NCBI GenBank assembly: GCA_958296015.1
Contig: CATQIH010000014.1
Span: forward strand, 1-64,000
DNA: 64,000 nucleotides
Direction: 5' to 3'
Source: Cyclobacteriaceae bacterium
GTDB taxonomy: Bacteria > Bacteroidota > Bacteroidia > Cytophagales > Cyclobacteriaceae
Shown here: in pieces, positions 52,198-61,115 of the stretch
Numbering within the stretch: the first letter of the stretch is position 1
Layout of the letters: every line of letters begins with the position of its first letter
Position numbers and translations under genes: made by a program
Notes under the pieces: generated by a model
Seen by the model: only the letters and a program-made list of their open reading frames with translations
The model's database searches: none
What the model was told of the DNA's origin: nothing

Positions 52198-54333
52198 CTA
52201 TGTAACCACCAGCCTGTATACCTGCTGCCCATAATCTGTGCGTATGACGAGGTAATAAACCCCGGTGGCATACCGCGACATATCCAGCACTATTTTATTG
52301 CTTGCAGCGTGTTGCGACATCAGCATCTGCCCATGGGTGTTTGATACAGACCAATAACACTGCATATGCCTGGAGAAAGCAATGGTGAAAAATGCTGCAC
52401 TCGGGTTAGGATATATTTTGACATCAGGTGCACGGATATTTCCAGCTATTCCCAAAGGCTTTGGCGTTGCCGGATTGATCGTAATGGTGGTACTATCTGT
52501 AGCTATTGCTCCCTGATCATCGGTCACCTTCAGGTAGATAGTCCACCTGCCGGTATCAAGGGTAATGCTTGCAGAAGCACCGCTGGCTATTTGGCGGTTC
52601 CGGCTATCATACCAAGTATAGCTGGTGATGGTTCCGTCGGGGTCTGCCGATGCCGAACCGTCCAGTGTTACTATTACCTGGCCATTGCCATCTTCGTCAG
52701 AGATCGTCTGCGGTTCGCCAGCCTTGGCAATTGGTGCTTGGTTCTTTGCCGATATAGTTACTATCACCGTATCACTGGCAGTAGCTCCCTGATCGTCTGT
52801 TACGGTGAGCACCACCGTTGTAATTCCCACGGGCAACCTGACTATAGGCTTACTCCCGGTGATTTTATCTACTGCTCCTTCATACGCCCATTGGAATGTA
52901 ACAATATCTCCGTCGGCATCTATTGAGGCACTGCCGTCTAGTTGCATGTCTTCATATCCATCGCCATCAGCATCTGTCAGCATCTGGTCTTTGCCTGCAT
53001 TTGCCACGGGTGCCTGGTTGGTTGCCGAAGTGGCTCTCACCACCACTATTACAGTATCAGAAGCCTGCGCTCCCTGATCATCCGTTACGGTTAGGATAAC
53101 GGTATGTCTGCCCTGTGCCAGCTTCACAACCGGCTTCTGACCTATGGCTGTCGCCAGGTCCCAGTGCCAGTCATAAGCATTAATACTGCCATCTTCGTCT
53201 TGAGAGCCGCTTCCATCCAGCGTCACTTCCTCAAAGCCATCCTCGTTTTCGTCCATTACTACCTGATTATCGCCAGCATCTGCTATTGGGGGTAAGTTGG
53301 CAGTTGTATTGACGGTCACCTGTAGTTGATCAGTAGCAGTAAGCCCTTTGTTGTCTGTTACTTTCAGAAGGAGCGTATAAGTGCCTGTACTTAGCCTGAT
53401 GGTAGCTGTTTTGCCTGTTGCTACTTCTTTACCATCCATCGTCCAGAGGTACTGATCGATGGTGCCATCTTCATCTGTTGAAGCAGTACCATCCAGGCTG
53501 ACCGTCACACTGTCTGTTTTTTTGGTAACGGTCAGTACCTGATCTTTTCCAGCATTAGCCACCGGAGCTGTATTACCTGGCTCGTTGATCGTTACCTGCA
53601 CTTCATCCGAACTGGTAGCACCGCCATCATCGGTGACGGTCAGTGTGATGGTAGCGGTGCCTTTTTCCAGCGTGACTATCGGCTTCTTGCCACGAGCGAT
53701 TTCTTTGCCTGCTATTCCCCATACATACAGCACGATCTCACCGTCTTCGTCGGTAGAAGCTTCCCCGTTCAGCGTTACTTCCTGGCTTCCTTCAGCGACC
53801 AACGTGATATCATTACCTGCATTGGCAACCGGAGGTTTGTTGGAAACTACCAGCACCGTGGCAGGCAGGGTATTACCCATTACGGACATGCCGCCGTGGT
53901 AAGCGGCCTCAGTTTTGTTTGCCTGTGTGATGGTTGTATCAAAAGCGATAGTCACTTTCCCGGTCTGTTCAATAGATCTGAACGCTACTTTGGCCAGTTC
54001 AAAAGTACGGTTAACCGGCGTTTTAAAAGTACCGGCTGCATAGGTTACCCAGCCTTTGCTGTTGTCGTAACTAGAGGCCAGTTGTTTTTCCAGAATTTGA
54101 GAAGAAGTTACTTGAATAACTTCCAGCATAGCCGGATCAAACATCAAATGCGCTGTTGCTCCTACCACCGGCTGCTGGGTAGCGTCTACCTGTACGGAAA
54201 CTTCAAAAGTTTCATAGGGTCTGATCTCGCCTTTGTCTGCTACGGCAGTCATATGTACTTTGGGTTGTGCTATTAGTTCAGTGGTCAGCAGCATGACCGG
54301 AAGCAGCCACCGGAAATTTCTATGAAATGTCAT
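52198..54333 (-). CDS. Cohesin-like and five-PKD-domain protein with T9SS sorting domain
   Basis: The 711-residue protein has a signal peptide (1-22, ending ELIAQ). Residues about 27-165 match the cohesin fold: ETFEVSVQVDATQQPVVGATAHLMFDPAMLEVIQV and the later TFELAKVAFRSIEQTGKVTIAF. Five PKD domains follow from about 168 to 625, each with the PxAxAGxDQ start and a D-x-DGxIxxYxW core (several with DEDGDGFEE-like calcium loops). The end is a type A T9SS sorting domain (about 635-711, KIYPNPSAAFFTIAF). It lies 39 nt downstream of a dockerin gene on the same strand. The layout suggests a surface scaffold or adhesin that could hold a dockerin-bearing partner; enzyme attachment is not shown. Confidence 0.88.
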   Translation of the reverse strand: MTFHRNFRWLLPVMLLTTELIAQPKVHMTAVADKGEIRPYETFEVSVQVDATQQPVVGATAHLMFDPAMLEVIQVTSSQILEKQLASSYDNSKGWVTYAAGTFKTPVNRTFELAKVAFRSIEQTGKVTIAFDTTITQANKTEAAYHGGMSVMGNTLPATVLVVSNKPPVANAGNDITLVAEGSQEVTLNGEASTDEDGEIVLYVWGIAGKEIARGKKPIVTLEKGTATITLTVTDDGGATSSDEVQVTINEPGNTAPVANAGKDQVLTVTKKTDSVTVSLDGTASTDEDGTIDQYLWTMDGKEVATGKTATIRLSTGTYTLLLKVTDNKGLTATDQLQVTVNTTANLPPIADAGDNQVVMDENEDGFEEVTLDGSGSQDEDGSINAYDWHWDLATAIGQKPVVKLAQGRHTVILTVTDDQGAQASDTVIVVVRATSATNQAPVANAGKDQMLTDADGDGYEDMQLDGSASIDADGDIVTFQWAYEGAVDKITGSKPIVRLPVGITTVVLTVTDDQGATASDTVIVTISAKNQAPIAKAGEPQTISDEDGNGQVIVTLDGSASADPDGTITSYTWYDSRNRQIASGASASITLDTGRWTIYLKVTDDQGAIATDSTTITINPATPKPLGIAGNIRAPDVKIYPNPSAAFFTIAFSRHMQCYWSVSNTHGQMLMSQHAASNKIVLDMSRYATGVYYLVIRTDYGQQVYRLVVT

Positions 54334-54372
54334 ATATCGTGTATTTGTGTATGCTATAGATGGGGATATATT

Positions 54373-55065
54373 TTATTTACTGGCATAATATCGCCTGAAA
54401 AATACTTTGTTGACGATCAGCAAATACAAATCTGCTGTTGCCATCGCTGACAGTTCGGTATAAGAGTTTTCGTGTACCTGGTAGCCTTTCGTTTGATAGT
54501 TACCGGCAAGCAGGGAAAAGTCCAGGACAGAAACAGTATTGTCAGCATTGAAGTCAGTAACGCTATTATAGCCTTTTCCACCCTGGAGGGTACCAAAAGC
54601 TTTGGATAGTAATGCAAAATCAGCTTCATCTATCTGGTTATCGTCGTTGGCATCTCCTTCCAGCAGTGGCTTTTTAAAGTTGATCACTGTTTCTGTACCT
54701 GGAGCAATGGTAATAGCGGCTGCCAGTTGGAGCGTGTGCATGTTTTTGATAGTCAGCACATAATTACCTGGTATGATGTCATCTATCGAGAATTCTCCCT
54801 GGTTGCTGGCGTATATATCCTCTATGTGAAAAGGAACTGTCTTGCCGGGCTGGTAAAGCTGTATCTTCAGCCTGGTAGTCATTTGCCCTTCTGGTCGCCC
54901 CTCTAGCTTTACAGTACCTCGCAGGCCGCCCTTTAGGCCGAAGGTTGTATGAGGGTACAGCAGGTGGTTATGAGAAGGATGGGCCATCAGTGAAGGAGCA
55001 GCGACAAAAAGTAAAACATACGCTGCTGACAAAAAATGCAGAATCCTGGTTAGTACTGTTCTCAT
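54373..55065 (-). CDS. Dockerin-type secreted protein
   Basis: The ATG at 55065 gives 231 residues with a signal peptide (MRTVLTRILHFLSAAYVLLF, ending LMAH); an upstream ATG at 55119 is possible. Residues about 45-130 form a carboxypeptidase-regulatory-like Ig fold (LRGTVKLEGRP, NQGEFSIDDIIPGNYVLTIKN). Residues about 135-200 are a dockerin: GDANDDNQIDEADFALLSKAFG and TDFNADNTVSVLDFSLLAGNYQ, two calcium loops with D-x-N-x-D-x-x-I/V-x-x-x-D. The cohesin gene starts 39 nt downstream, so the pair is one operon. Direct binding of this dockerin to that cohesin is the simplest hypothesis but is untested. There is no T9SS domain on this protein. Confidence 0.85.
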   Translation of the reverse strand: MRTVLTRILHFLSAAYVLLFVAAPSLMAHPSHNHLLYPHTTFGLKGGLRGTVKLEGRPEGQMTTRLKIQLYQPGKTVPFHIEDIYASNQGEFSIDDIIPGNYVLTIKNMHTLQLAAAITIAPGTETVINFKKPLLEGDANDDNQIDEADFALLSKAFGTLQGGKGYNSVTDFNADNTVSVLDFSLLAGNYQTKGYQVHENSYTELSAMATADLYLLIVNKVFFRRYYASK

Positions 55066-55233
55066 CGGCAAAATCAATTTATTTACGGCTAAAAAAACGA
55101 CCAGTAAGCTGTAATGCATAAATCATCTAAAACTTACATTAGTAATATTATATACAAAAATAACACAAAAAAGCGAATAACAATAATAATAGTATTATTT
55201 ATTGAAATAATAATATTTAAAAATTAATGTTTG

Positions 55234-55386
55234 ATGTTGGAGGACTGGAAAAAGAAAGGATTATTCAGGAATCTATTATACTATTGGTTTTCTTACCCAG
55301 AAATGAGAAGGGTATACAGGGAAGTCGATATTCCTGTTGAAGACAAGGCTATCGCAGCGGGTTACACAGAAGACGGCGACTGCTAA
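55234..55386 (+). CDS. Possible 50-residue small protein
   Basis: An ATG at 55234 opens a 50-codon frame: MLEDWKKKGLFRNLLYYWFS, then YPEMRRVYREVDIPVEDKAI and AAGYTEDGDC, ending at a TAA at 55384-55386. It overlaps the convergent esterase stop by four bases. Composition looks protein-like, with a basic start and acidic end, but I recognise no family and see no clear ribosome site. It could equally be a gene fragment. Upstream is very AT-rich (55120-55233) and holds the dockerin gene's promoter region. Confidence 0.35.
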   Translation: MLEDWKKKGLFRNLLYYWFSYPEMRRVYREVDIPVEDKAIAAGYTEDGDC

Positions 55387-56435
55387 GGTAGTTCTCTAGC
55401 AATGCTTGCAGAATCCTGATAGGCGGTCTTCTTTTCATCCAGACGGTGAGAAAGCAGCCAGGCGAAGATGTCGTTCTTGAAAGGTTTGGTGGGTTTATAG
55501 TTAGCTACGGGTACACCACCACTCTTTGCCGGGTCCTGTATGGTTTCGTAGCTCCATCCTTCTTTAAACTCAAAAATACGGGGGTATATCCTCAAATGTC
55601 CGCCATCTTTAAAAAGGGTAAGCTTTGCTTTTGGATCAGGCGTAGGAATGCAACTGTTGATGGCCGCTATAGGTTTATAGGTGAATATAGGAGGTACAAA
55701 CTCATCGTCCATCGCATGAAATGCCCAGATCGGTGTGTTCTTTACCTTATCGTTACAGGCAAAGCCGACAGGTTGTGCTGCCAGGGCCTGTGTATTCACG
55801 TGCGGGTTGTAGGTATACGGGCCATAATCAGAAAAATAACCGGCAATAGGCACGGCAGCTGCAATCTTATCGCCATATACTTTCAGGTATTCCCATACGC
55901 CTGCTCCACCCATAGAGCAGCCCACCAGGTACAGGCGGTTTTCGTCGATACGCAGTTCTTTTTTGGCTCGTTCCAGCACTTCATCAATAACATTGGGGTC
56001 CCAGGCCAGGCTATCGTCTTTGATAAAGACACCGTCTTCGTATTGTCCGGTGTAGTTGTACCGGCCCTTCACCTGCGTTGGCTGGTGTGGCGTGAGGATT
56101 ACAAAAGGATAATTGCGACCATCGCGGATAGTACGCTCCAGGTTGGCTTCTTTAAGCCTGTCCTGAAAAAAGCCCAGTCCGTCTGTATTCCAGCCCAGGC
56201 CCACCAGTGAGATAATGACCGGATAATCCTGCTGGTTGCTACTATCCATATAGCCAGGTGGCAGGTATTGCAGGTAATAAAAGGTTTGGCCGTTGCCATA
56301 CGTCGAGGTATACGAGATGGCTTTCCACTGGCTGGGCGCTGTGGCGTTGCTTTCCGCTACCACCTGAAAAAATGCCAGGCACACACCGGTAGCTAAAAAA
56401 AGCAAAGCAGATAGTGCTATAAAATATTTCCTCAT
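55383..56435 (-). CDS. Exported alpha/beta-hydrolase (esterase family)
   Basis: The 350-residue protein starts with a hydrophobic signal or anchor (MRKYFIALSALLFLATGVCL). The alpha/beta-hydrolase core shows the nucleophile S174 in VGCSMGGAG, the acidic residue D243 or D244 in AMDDEF, and H280 in DGGHLRIY. The LYLVGCSMGG context and the IISLVGLGWN oxyanion region resemble phospholipase/carboxylesterase or PHB-depolymerase-like enzymes of Bacteroidota that are often fused or adjacent to glycosidases. It may remove acetyl or feruloyl groups from plant polysaccharides; this is inferred from the cellulase nearby. The truncated glycosidase gene lies 124 nt upstream in the same direction. Confidence 0.87.
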   Translation of the reverse strand: MRKYFIALSALLFLATGVCLAFFQVVAESNATAPSQWKAISYTSTYGNGQTFYYLQYLPPGYMDSSNQQDYPVIISLVGLGWNTDGLGFFQDRLKEANLERTIRDGRNYPFVILTPHQPTQVKGRYNYTGQYEDGVFIKDDSLAWDPNVIDEVLERAKKELRIDENRLYLVGCSMGGAGVWEYLKVYGDKIAAAVPIAGYFSDYGPYTYNPHVNTQALAAQPVGFACNDKVKNTPIWAFHAMDDEFVPPIFTYKPIAAINSCIPTPDPKAKLTLFKDGGHLRIYPRIFEFKEGWSYETIQDPAKSGGVPVANYKPTKPFKNDIFAWLLSHRLDEKKTAYQDSASIARELP

Positions 56436-56559
56436 GAATCTTTCACTTACTGAGCAGCAATGTATGCGATTTGCACATTCCTAATAGTTTGCTGTTGCAA
56501 CATAGAACAAGTTTTCTGCCAGTTCTGTCTGATCGCAGTTTTTCTTCTGTCATAAAATC

Positions 56560-56970
56560 TTACAACTGGGTAGAATTTGCTGCTTTCCACTGGGTCAGGT
56601 CAAACTTATTGCCTCCTAGCGCATAGCTGGGCGTACTGCTGCGCTTCCAGGGCATGGTCAGCCTTCCTTTGGCTGGTGCCAGTGTATTCTTCTGAATCCC
56701 AAAATCGCCCGGTTTTTCTACATAAGCTCCTGTAAATAGCCAGGTAATATTCAGGCTATCCTTTGCCAGTGCCTGAAGGTAGGTTTTATGATCGAAATCC
56801 AGGTCAACAACAGCCCCATAATGTTCTCCTGACCCAACCAGTATTGCAGGCTGATGCCGGTAGAGAAAATAATGCGGATTTTTCGGATGCAGTTGTAACT
56901 CACCCGACTGGGCAAAGAGTGGAGAAGCTAAGCACAGTAGCAAAGTGGTGGTGACAGTAATCACTTTCAT
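56560..56970 (-). pseudogene. Truncated apiosidase-like (GH140/DUF4038) glycosidase
   Basis: The 136-residue frame begins with a signal peptide (MKVITVTTTLLLCLASPLFA). It then gives the start of a GH140/DUF4038-type TIM barrel: LQLHPKNPHYFLYRHQPAIL, VGSGEHYGAVVDLDFDHKTY, PGDFGIQKNTLAPA and GGNKFDLTQW. Intact relatives run to about 450 residues, but here the family likeness stops after TQW (about 56590) and the frame ends eight codons later. The catalytic glutamates are missing. A short direct repeat (ACTGGGT at about 56565 and 56589) flanks the break and may mark the deletion. It is unlikely to be active. Confidence 0.75.
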
Positions 56971-57067
56971 TTGAATTTAGCTATTTTTTTACCATGTACT
57001 ATTACTTCAAGCAAACATACATATCAAAAAAGTCTAAAACCTAACTTGGCCAAAAAATCAGATTTCC

Positions 57068-58894
57068 ATGCATTATTTTATACTTGCCATACTTTCTTTA
57101 TGCTTATTGCTCAGTGCCTGTACGTTTGACCCAGAAATTGAAAATTTTATAGCATTAAGTAGCGAGCCTTCTGTGCAAGTTGATAACATAAGCTTGTCGG
57201 CTGTATCGGACACGTTCCGAATATTTGCCAGAAATACGCGTTTAGATTTTGATGTAGCAGTAGAAAATGAAGATACAGTTATTGTAATTATATATGTTGA
57301 CAATCGAGAATACAAAAAGGTATATGCTCAAAGTGGCACCTTCGTGCTTCGCGCAAACAATTATAAAGAGGGATATCATTCGTTACGGCTTGAAGCGATT
57401 ACAGATTCCGGCACAGGTAGCCTAGCGGATAAATTAGGGACAGAAAATTTGATATGGAGTAAGGAATGGACTTTTATACTCAATTTTGATCCACCAGAAC
57501 CAGTCAATATCGTATCTACTTACCCAGAAGATGGCCGATTAGCAATAGAGTGGGAGAAAAGTGATGTTTCTACGGAAAAATTGCTTGTAATAACACCTAC
57601 ACGTACATACGGCGGATCAAAGCTATTTGGTGATCCTTGGTCTTATACGATTTCAGATGCTAATCAGACACGTTTGGTGGACACAGTTTATGTCGGGGGA
57701 AGTGTAAATATCAGTCTTACAGCTATTGCTACCAATCCTGATGATACTTCACCTGTAACAAATTATGCTATAGATTATTTGCCGCCGAAGATTATAAAAC
57801 AGGCTGCTGACGAATATGGACATGTTACGATAACATGGAACAAGCCGATATTTTATAGAAACTTTGGGAAATATATTATTGATTACATCGATTATGAAAA
57901 AGAAACAGCTTTTGAAACAGCGTTAGTAGAGGATACCTCCGCTGTCATAAACATTCCTTTCGGTGAAACCAGTTATCTTAGACTGTCCACCATATCGCAA
58001 TACCAGAAAGACAAATACTCAAAAGTTTATACCATAGCTGACACACAAGTATATGTAGGAGAAAAGCACCAGTGGATAATGAGCAATGCTGTTCATGCTC
58101 CTTTAAACCCACAATATGGTTTTCAAACTGATCTTAACAGCAATGCCATCCTGGAAAAAGACTCTATTGTAAAGAAGTTAAATAGTAATATCTGGAGGCA
58201 ATACGCTATTTCTTCCAGAGGTAATTACCTGTATTTTCCAAATTCAGGTAAAATCTCAAGGTTTGACAGAGAAGGCAATGTAGAAACAGTATTAGATACG
58301 GAAGAAGTATATGGAAAAAAAATAACAGCTCGGAGTCTTTCCATTGGCAATGACCGGTACCTATGTTTTGCTGATAAGTTGTCTGCTTCCGCTGTGTATA
58401 TTTATGACATAGTAAAAAAAAAGACGGTTTCTGAACTGACATTAGGAGGTTATGAAGAATTACATGCAACCCGACAAACACCTGATGGAAAATACCTGGC
58501 AATACAGTATACTTTTAGAACGGAGCTTTACACGCTCTTGAACGGGGTGATTCAACAGACGAAGATTTTTAAAGATGTTACAAATGCTGCATTCTTTGAT
58601 ACGGCACACAAGAACCATCTTATTATGCTTCATCAAGATAATGTAGAGATGTATGATATGACTTCAGGAAAATCAACTATTCATCCTGTGGATGCTACTT
58701 ATTTTCAAAATGCTACATACGATCCGATCACAGGTTATATTGGAGGCGAACAAACTGATCATTATGTTGTGATTGATCCAGCTACCGGATCAGTATTGAG
58801 GGACATCTTGGCGAGAGCATACACCTATGCTTTTAGCTTATACAATGGCCATCTGTATGCTTTTAAATACAAATTAGACCTTAAGCTCGATTAA
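57068..58894 (+). CDS. Surface lipoprotein with Ig-like and propeller-like regions
   Basis: The 608-residue protein has a lipobox LLSAC (acylated at C18). Residues about 30-150 and 155-330 look like Ig or Fn3-type beta sandwiches (VSDTFRIFARNTRLDFDVAV; PPEPVNIVSTYPEDGRLAIEW). The C-terminal half (about 350-608) has repeated strand patterns of a beta-propeller (NYLYFPNSGKISRFD, SLSIGNDRYLCFADKL, TPDGKYLAIQY, GSVLRDIL). No catalytic residues were seen. The next gene follows after 2 nt and encodes an outer-membrane barrel, so they probably form a surface pair. Base composition is AT-richer than the neighbouring block, which suggests transfer. I do not recognise a specific family. Confidence 0.75.
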   Translation: MHYFILAILSLCLLLSACTFDPEIENFIALSSEPSVQVDNISLSAVSDTFRIFARNTRLDFDVAVENEDTVIVIIYVDNREYKKVYAQSGTFVLRANNYKEGYHSLRLEAITDSGTGSLADKLGTENLIWSKEWTFILNFDPPEPVNIVSTYPEDGRLAIEWEKSDVSTEKLLVITPTRTYGGSKLFGDPWSYTISDANQTRLVDTVYVGGSVNISLTAIATNPDDTSPVTNYAIDYLPPKIIKQAADEYGHVTITWNKPIFYRNFGKYIIDYIDYEKETAFETALVEDTSAVINIPFGETSYLRLSTISQYQKDKYSKVYTIADTQVYVGEKHQWIMSNAVHAPLNPQYGFQTDLNSNAILEKDSIVKKLNSNIWRQYAISSRGNYLYFPNSGKISRFDREGNVETVLDTEEVYGKKITARSLSIGNDRYLCFADKLSASAVYIYDIVKKKTVSELTLGGYEELHATRQTPDGKYLAIQYTFRTELYTLLNGVIQQTKIFKDVTNAAFFDTAHKNHLIMLHQDNVEMYDMTSGKSTIHPVDATYFQNATYDPITGYIGGEQTDHYVVIDPATGSVLRDILARAYTYAFSLYNGHLYAFKYKLDLKLD

Positions 58895-58896
58895 CT

Positions 58897-59625
58897 ATGC
58901 GAAATTATGTTTATTTCATTTTGCTCTCTGCCTTTGTCTTTACAAAAGCAAAAGGCCAATCTGGGGGTATAGAAACTTTTGTAGGATATGGTTCTTATGA
59001 TATGACTGATTTAAAAGTAAATCTAAAGACACAATTAGATGCCTCTGGGGTGATACCGCTGCGTATTACAGAGCGTTTTCCTAATCAATTATATGTAGGA
59101 GCACTTCACCACCTTACTTTTGAAGAATTTGAAACTGGTATTCGCTATAGCTATCATTCTACCGGGGGGCGGGCACACTATAAAGATTATTCTGGAGAAG
59201 CTGGTTTTGACATAACTATGAGTGCTCATAATTTAGGCACGTTTGCACGTACGGATTTTGTCAATAAACAAAAATTTATACTAAAAGGCATTTTAGCAGG
59301 TAGCTTATGCTTTACCTATGGCAACATAAAGAACTATATTATTGTTGGCAAGGAATCAGATTTATTGAGTGTAGATTTATATTCATTCAGTTTTTTGTTA
59401 GAACCTTTTATAGAGACTAAATTTAAGATATTACCTTTTCTACATGTTGGTACTCGTTTGGGCGCAGCATTAAATTTTGGGGGCGGCCTTCGGCTTGCAG
59501 AGAATACAAAGGCTAAACTCGTCGACAACAATGGAAAACCTATCAGGGCAAACTGGTCTGGTTTTCGTAATGAGATAACAGTGAGTTTACTTTTCAATCA
59601 ACCGGTTCATACCAATTGTATCTGA
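58897..59625 (+). CDS. Outer-membrane beta-barrel protein
   Basis: The 242-residue protein has a signal peptide (1-20, ending KAKGQ) followed by alternating hydrophobic strands with aromatic girdles, for example ETFVGYGSYDM, FETGIRYSYHS, FILKGILAGSLCF and LHVGTRLGAALNFGGGL. It fits a small (8- to 10-strand) barrel but matches no named family. It starts 2 nt after the lipoprotein gene and should be its partner in the outer membrane. Its stop overlaps the 3' end of the toxin-kinase gene on the other strand by 19 nt. Confidence 0.75.
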   Translation: MRNYVYFILLSAFVFTKAKGQSGGIETFVGYGSYDMTDLKVNLKTQLDASGVIPLRITERFPNQLYVGALHHLTFEEFETGIRYSYHSTGGRAHYKDYSGEAGFDITMSAHNLGTFARTDFVNKQKFILKGILAGSLCFTYGNIKNYIIVGKESDLLSVDLYSFSFLLEPFIETKFKILPFLHVGTRLGAALNFGGGLRLAENTKAKLVDNNGKPIRANWSGFRNEITVSLLFNQPVHTNCI

Positions 59626-60560
59626 GCAGCCTTATGCCTGATTAACTCCTGATACATTATTTTTATATTCTCTGGGATGAAACTGGCATCAATAAAGTTA
59701 GGCCATTTGTTTAATGACCTTTGAAACTTGGCGAAGATGTTATCAATAGATTTGTCATCAATATCAAACCTGTTCATGGCTTCCAGAAAATCTTTTCTTT
59801 TGATCTTCCGCTTTTTTCCGTTCAGACTTAAGGCAAGTTCTTCTGTATCTCCTTCCACGACCAGCGCAGAGGCAACCATATCATAGGCAGGACAGAGGGC
59901 ATAGCCTATACCTGGCTGGTTGATCAATGAAAAGTTTTTGAGATGCATATCAGCATTACCTGTCAAAAATGAAAATATGACTTGCTCAAAGTAGTTGATG
60001 ATGTCCAGCAAAGGGTTTTCAGCATATTGGATGATGGCTTTCCCGATTTGCTCGTAAGAACCTTTGTATTTTTGCTCGGTCAACTTTTCTGTCAGTTGAC
60101 ACATATCTTCCATATGAATTTTTCGGTTCTTTGTTCTGTCAACTCGTTTGGTAATATAAGCTAATTCTCCTGATTGTAATCTGATTAAGCTATGTGGTAC
60201 GGTGGCTATACCCGCTAACTCTGCCATGTGCATGGTAAGATCTTCTAGTTCTGGTAAATAGTGATACTGCTGAGTAGGCGGTTTTAGAATATACTTTCCC
60301 CACAACCCTACAATGGTGAATTTCTGCGGAATGCTGTCTTTAGGCAACTTTTCTATTTCCAGAGATAACTTTGGCTGCACACCAGTAACACTAGATTGGC
60401 TTTTGATAACTCTCTCGGCCAATTCTAACATTTGTTCTTCTGTATAAGGAAGTATGGGAGGCATAGGTTTTCCGAAGATTTTTCTGCTACAAGCAGAATG
60501 ATATTCTCCTTCAGTATTTTCTAAACTCTCATAGCAATACAAACATCGTCTTTCAGCCAT
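59607..60560 (-). CDS. hipT: HipT-like serine/threonine kinase toxin
   Basis: The 317-residue protein is the kinase part of HipA without the N-terminal domain. Residues 6-24 form a small zinc-binding site (C6, C9, H21, C24). The serine-rich, glycine-containing loop SQSSVTGVQPK is at 54-64, ATP-binding K93 in YILKP, the catalytic motif GNADMHLKN at 201-209 (D204, N209), and the metal-binding D227 in PAYDM. In HipT, serines in the SxS loop are autophosphorylated. The protein is expected to phosphorylate a tRNA synthetase or similar target; the target cannot be read. It follows the HipS-like gene after 10 nt, in the order hipB-hipS-hipT. Confidence 0.88.
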   Translation of the reverse strand: MAERRCLYCYESLENTEGEYHSACSRKIFGKPMPPILPYTEEQMLELAERVIKSQSSVTGVQPKLSLEIEKLPKDSIPQKFTIVGLWGKYILKPPTQQYHYLPELEDLTMHMAELAGIATVPHSLIRLQSGELAYITKRVDRTKNRKIHMEDMCQLTEKLTEQKYKGSYEQIGKAIIQYAENPLLDIINYFEQVIFSFLTGNADMHLKNFSLINQPGIGYALCPAYDMVASALVVEGDTEELALSLNGKKRKIKRKDFLEAMNRFDIDDKSIDNIFAKFQRSLNKWPNFIDASFIPENIKIMYQELIRHKAAQIQLV

Positions 60561-60570
60561 CGCATTTGTT

Positions 60571-60888
60571 TTATTGATCTTCTTCTACACTCACTGCACC
60601 GATACAGTCCTTGCAGCAGACTAATAATAACCCCATCCTATCCCGTGCATCCAACTTCCAGTTTTTTTCAGCGATCTCCAGCAACCACCCTTCAGGAAGC
60701 AGTCCATCAAAGAAGGGAAACAGCACATTGTTTTGATAAGGTTTATCTGTTTTAGTCAGTGTCAAACTAATAGCCGGACTGTCTGCTAATGCCAGATAAC
60801 TCTGGTTATAAGAAAAAGTATAACCATTTTCGTCTTCTACTAATTCTCCGGCCAACAGGTCATGCATATAAACTTTAGCTTTTCTCAT
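60571..60888 (-). CDS. hipS: HipS-like protein (HipA N-terminal domain)
   Basis: The 105-residue protein corresponds to the N-terminal subdomain of HipA, here as a free protein. It has VYMHDLLAGELVEDENGYTF, LALADSPAISLTLTKTDK, the conserved LFPFFDGLLPEGWLLE and an end with KDCIGAVSV. In HipBST systems this part is the antitoxin that neutralises the HipT kinase, so a standalone gene of this size supports a HipBST assignment over a split HipA. It starts 14 nt inside the end of the hipB-like gene, so the two are translationally coupled. Zinc or ATP residues are absent, as expected. Confidence 0.87.
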   Translation of the reverse strand: MRKAKVYMHDLLAGELVEDENGYTFSYNQSYLALADSPAISLTLTKTDKPYQNNVLFPFFDGLLPEGWLLEIAEKNWKLDARDRMGLLLVCCKDCIGAVSVEEDQ

Positions 60889-61111
60889 GTAGCAATTTAT
60901 CTCTATTGATGGGAATAGGACCCAACTCTTGTCCGAACAGTTTTAATACCTGGTTGACTTTATCCATTCTTAGCGTCTCTTTTCCCTGCTCCATGTCTCT
61001 GATAAATCTTAGGCCAACACCTGCCTTTTGCGCTAGTTGCGGTTGGGTAAGTTTTAATTTCTTCCTCCGGTTCTTTAAAAATGAAGACAATATATCCGTT
61101 TGCTTATTCAT
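60875..61111 (-). CDS. hipB: HipB-like XRE-family transcriptional regulator
   Basis: The 78-residue protein is one helix-turn-helix of the XRE type: LSSFLKNRRKKLKLTQPQLAQ, then KAGVGLRFIRDMEQGKETLR. The C-terminal tail (GPIPINRDKLLHEKS) is short and could reach the kinase. It is the first gene of the operon. The ATG lies 5 nt from the nearest of three palindromic operators, so autoregulation is very likely. In HipBST, HipB binds DNA and augments the toxin block, while HipS is the main antitoxin. Confidence 0.9.
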   Translation of the reverse strand: MNKQTDILSSFLKNRRKKLKLTQPQLAQKAGVGLRFIRDMEQGKETLRMDKVNQVLKLFGQELGPIPINRDKLLHEKS

Positions 61112-61115
61112 CTAT

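Noticed and set aside
59607-60888. A HipA gene split by a frameshift
   Set aside because: The two parts have separate starts and a 10-nt gap and match the known HipS and HipT sizes, which fits HipBST better than a broken hipA.
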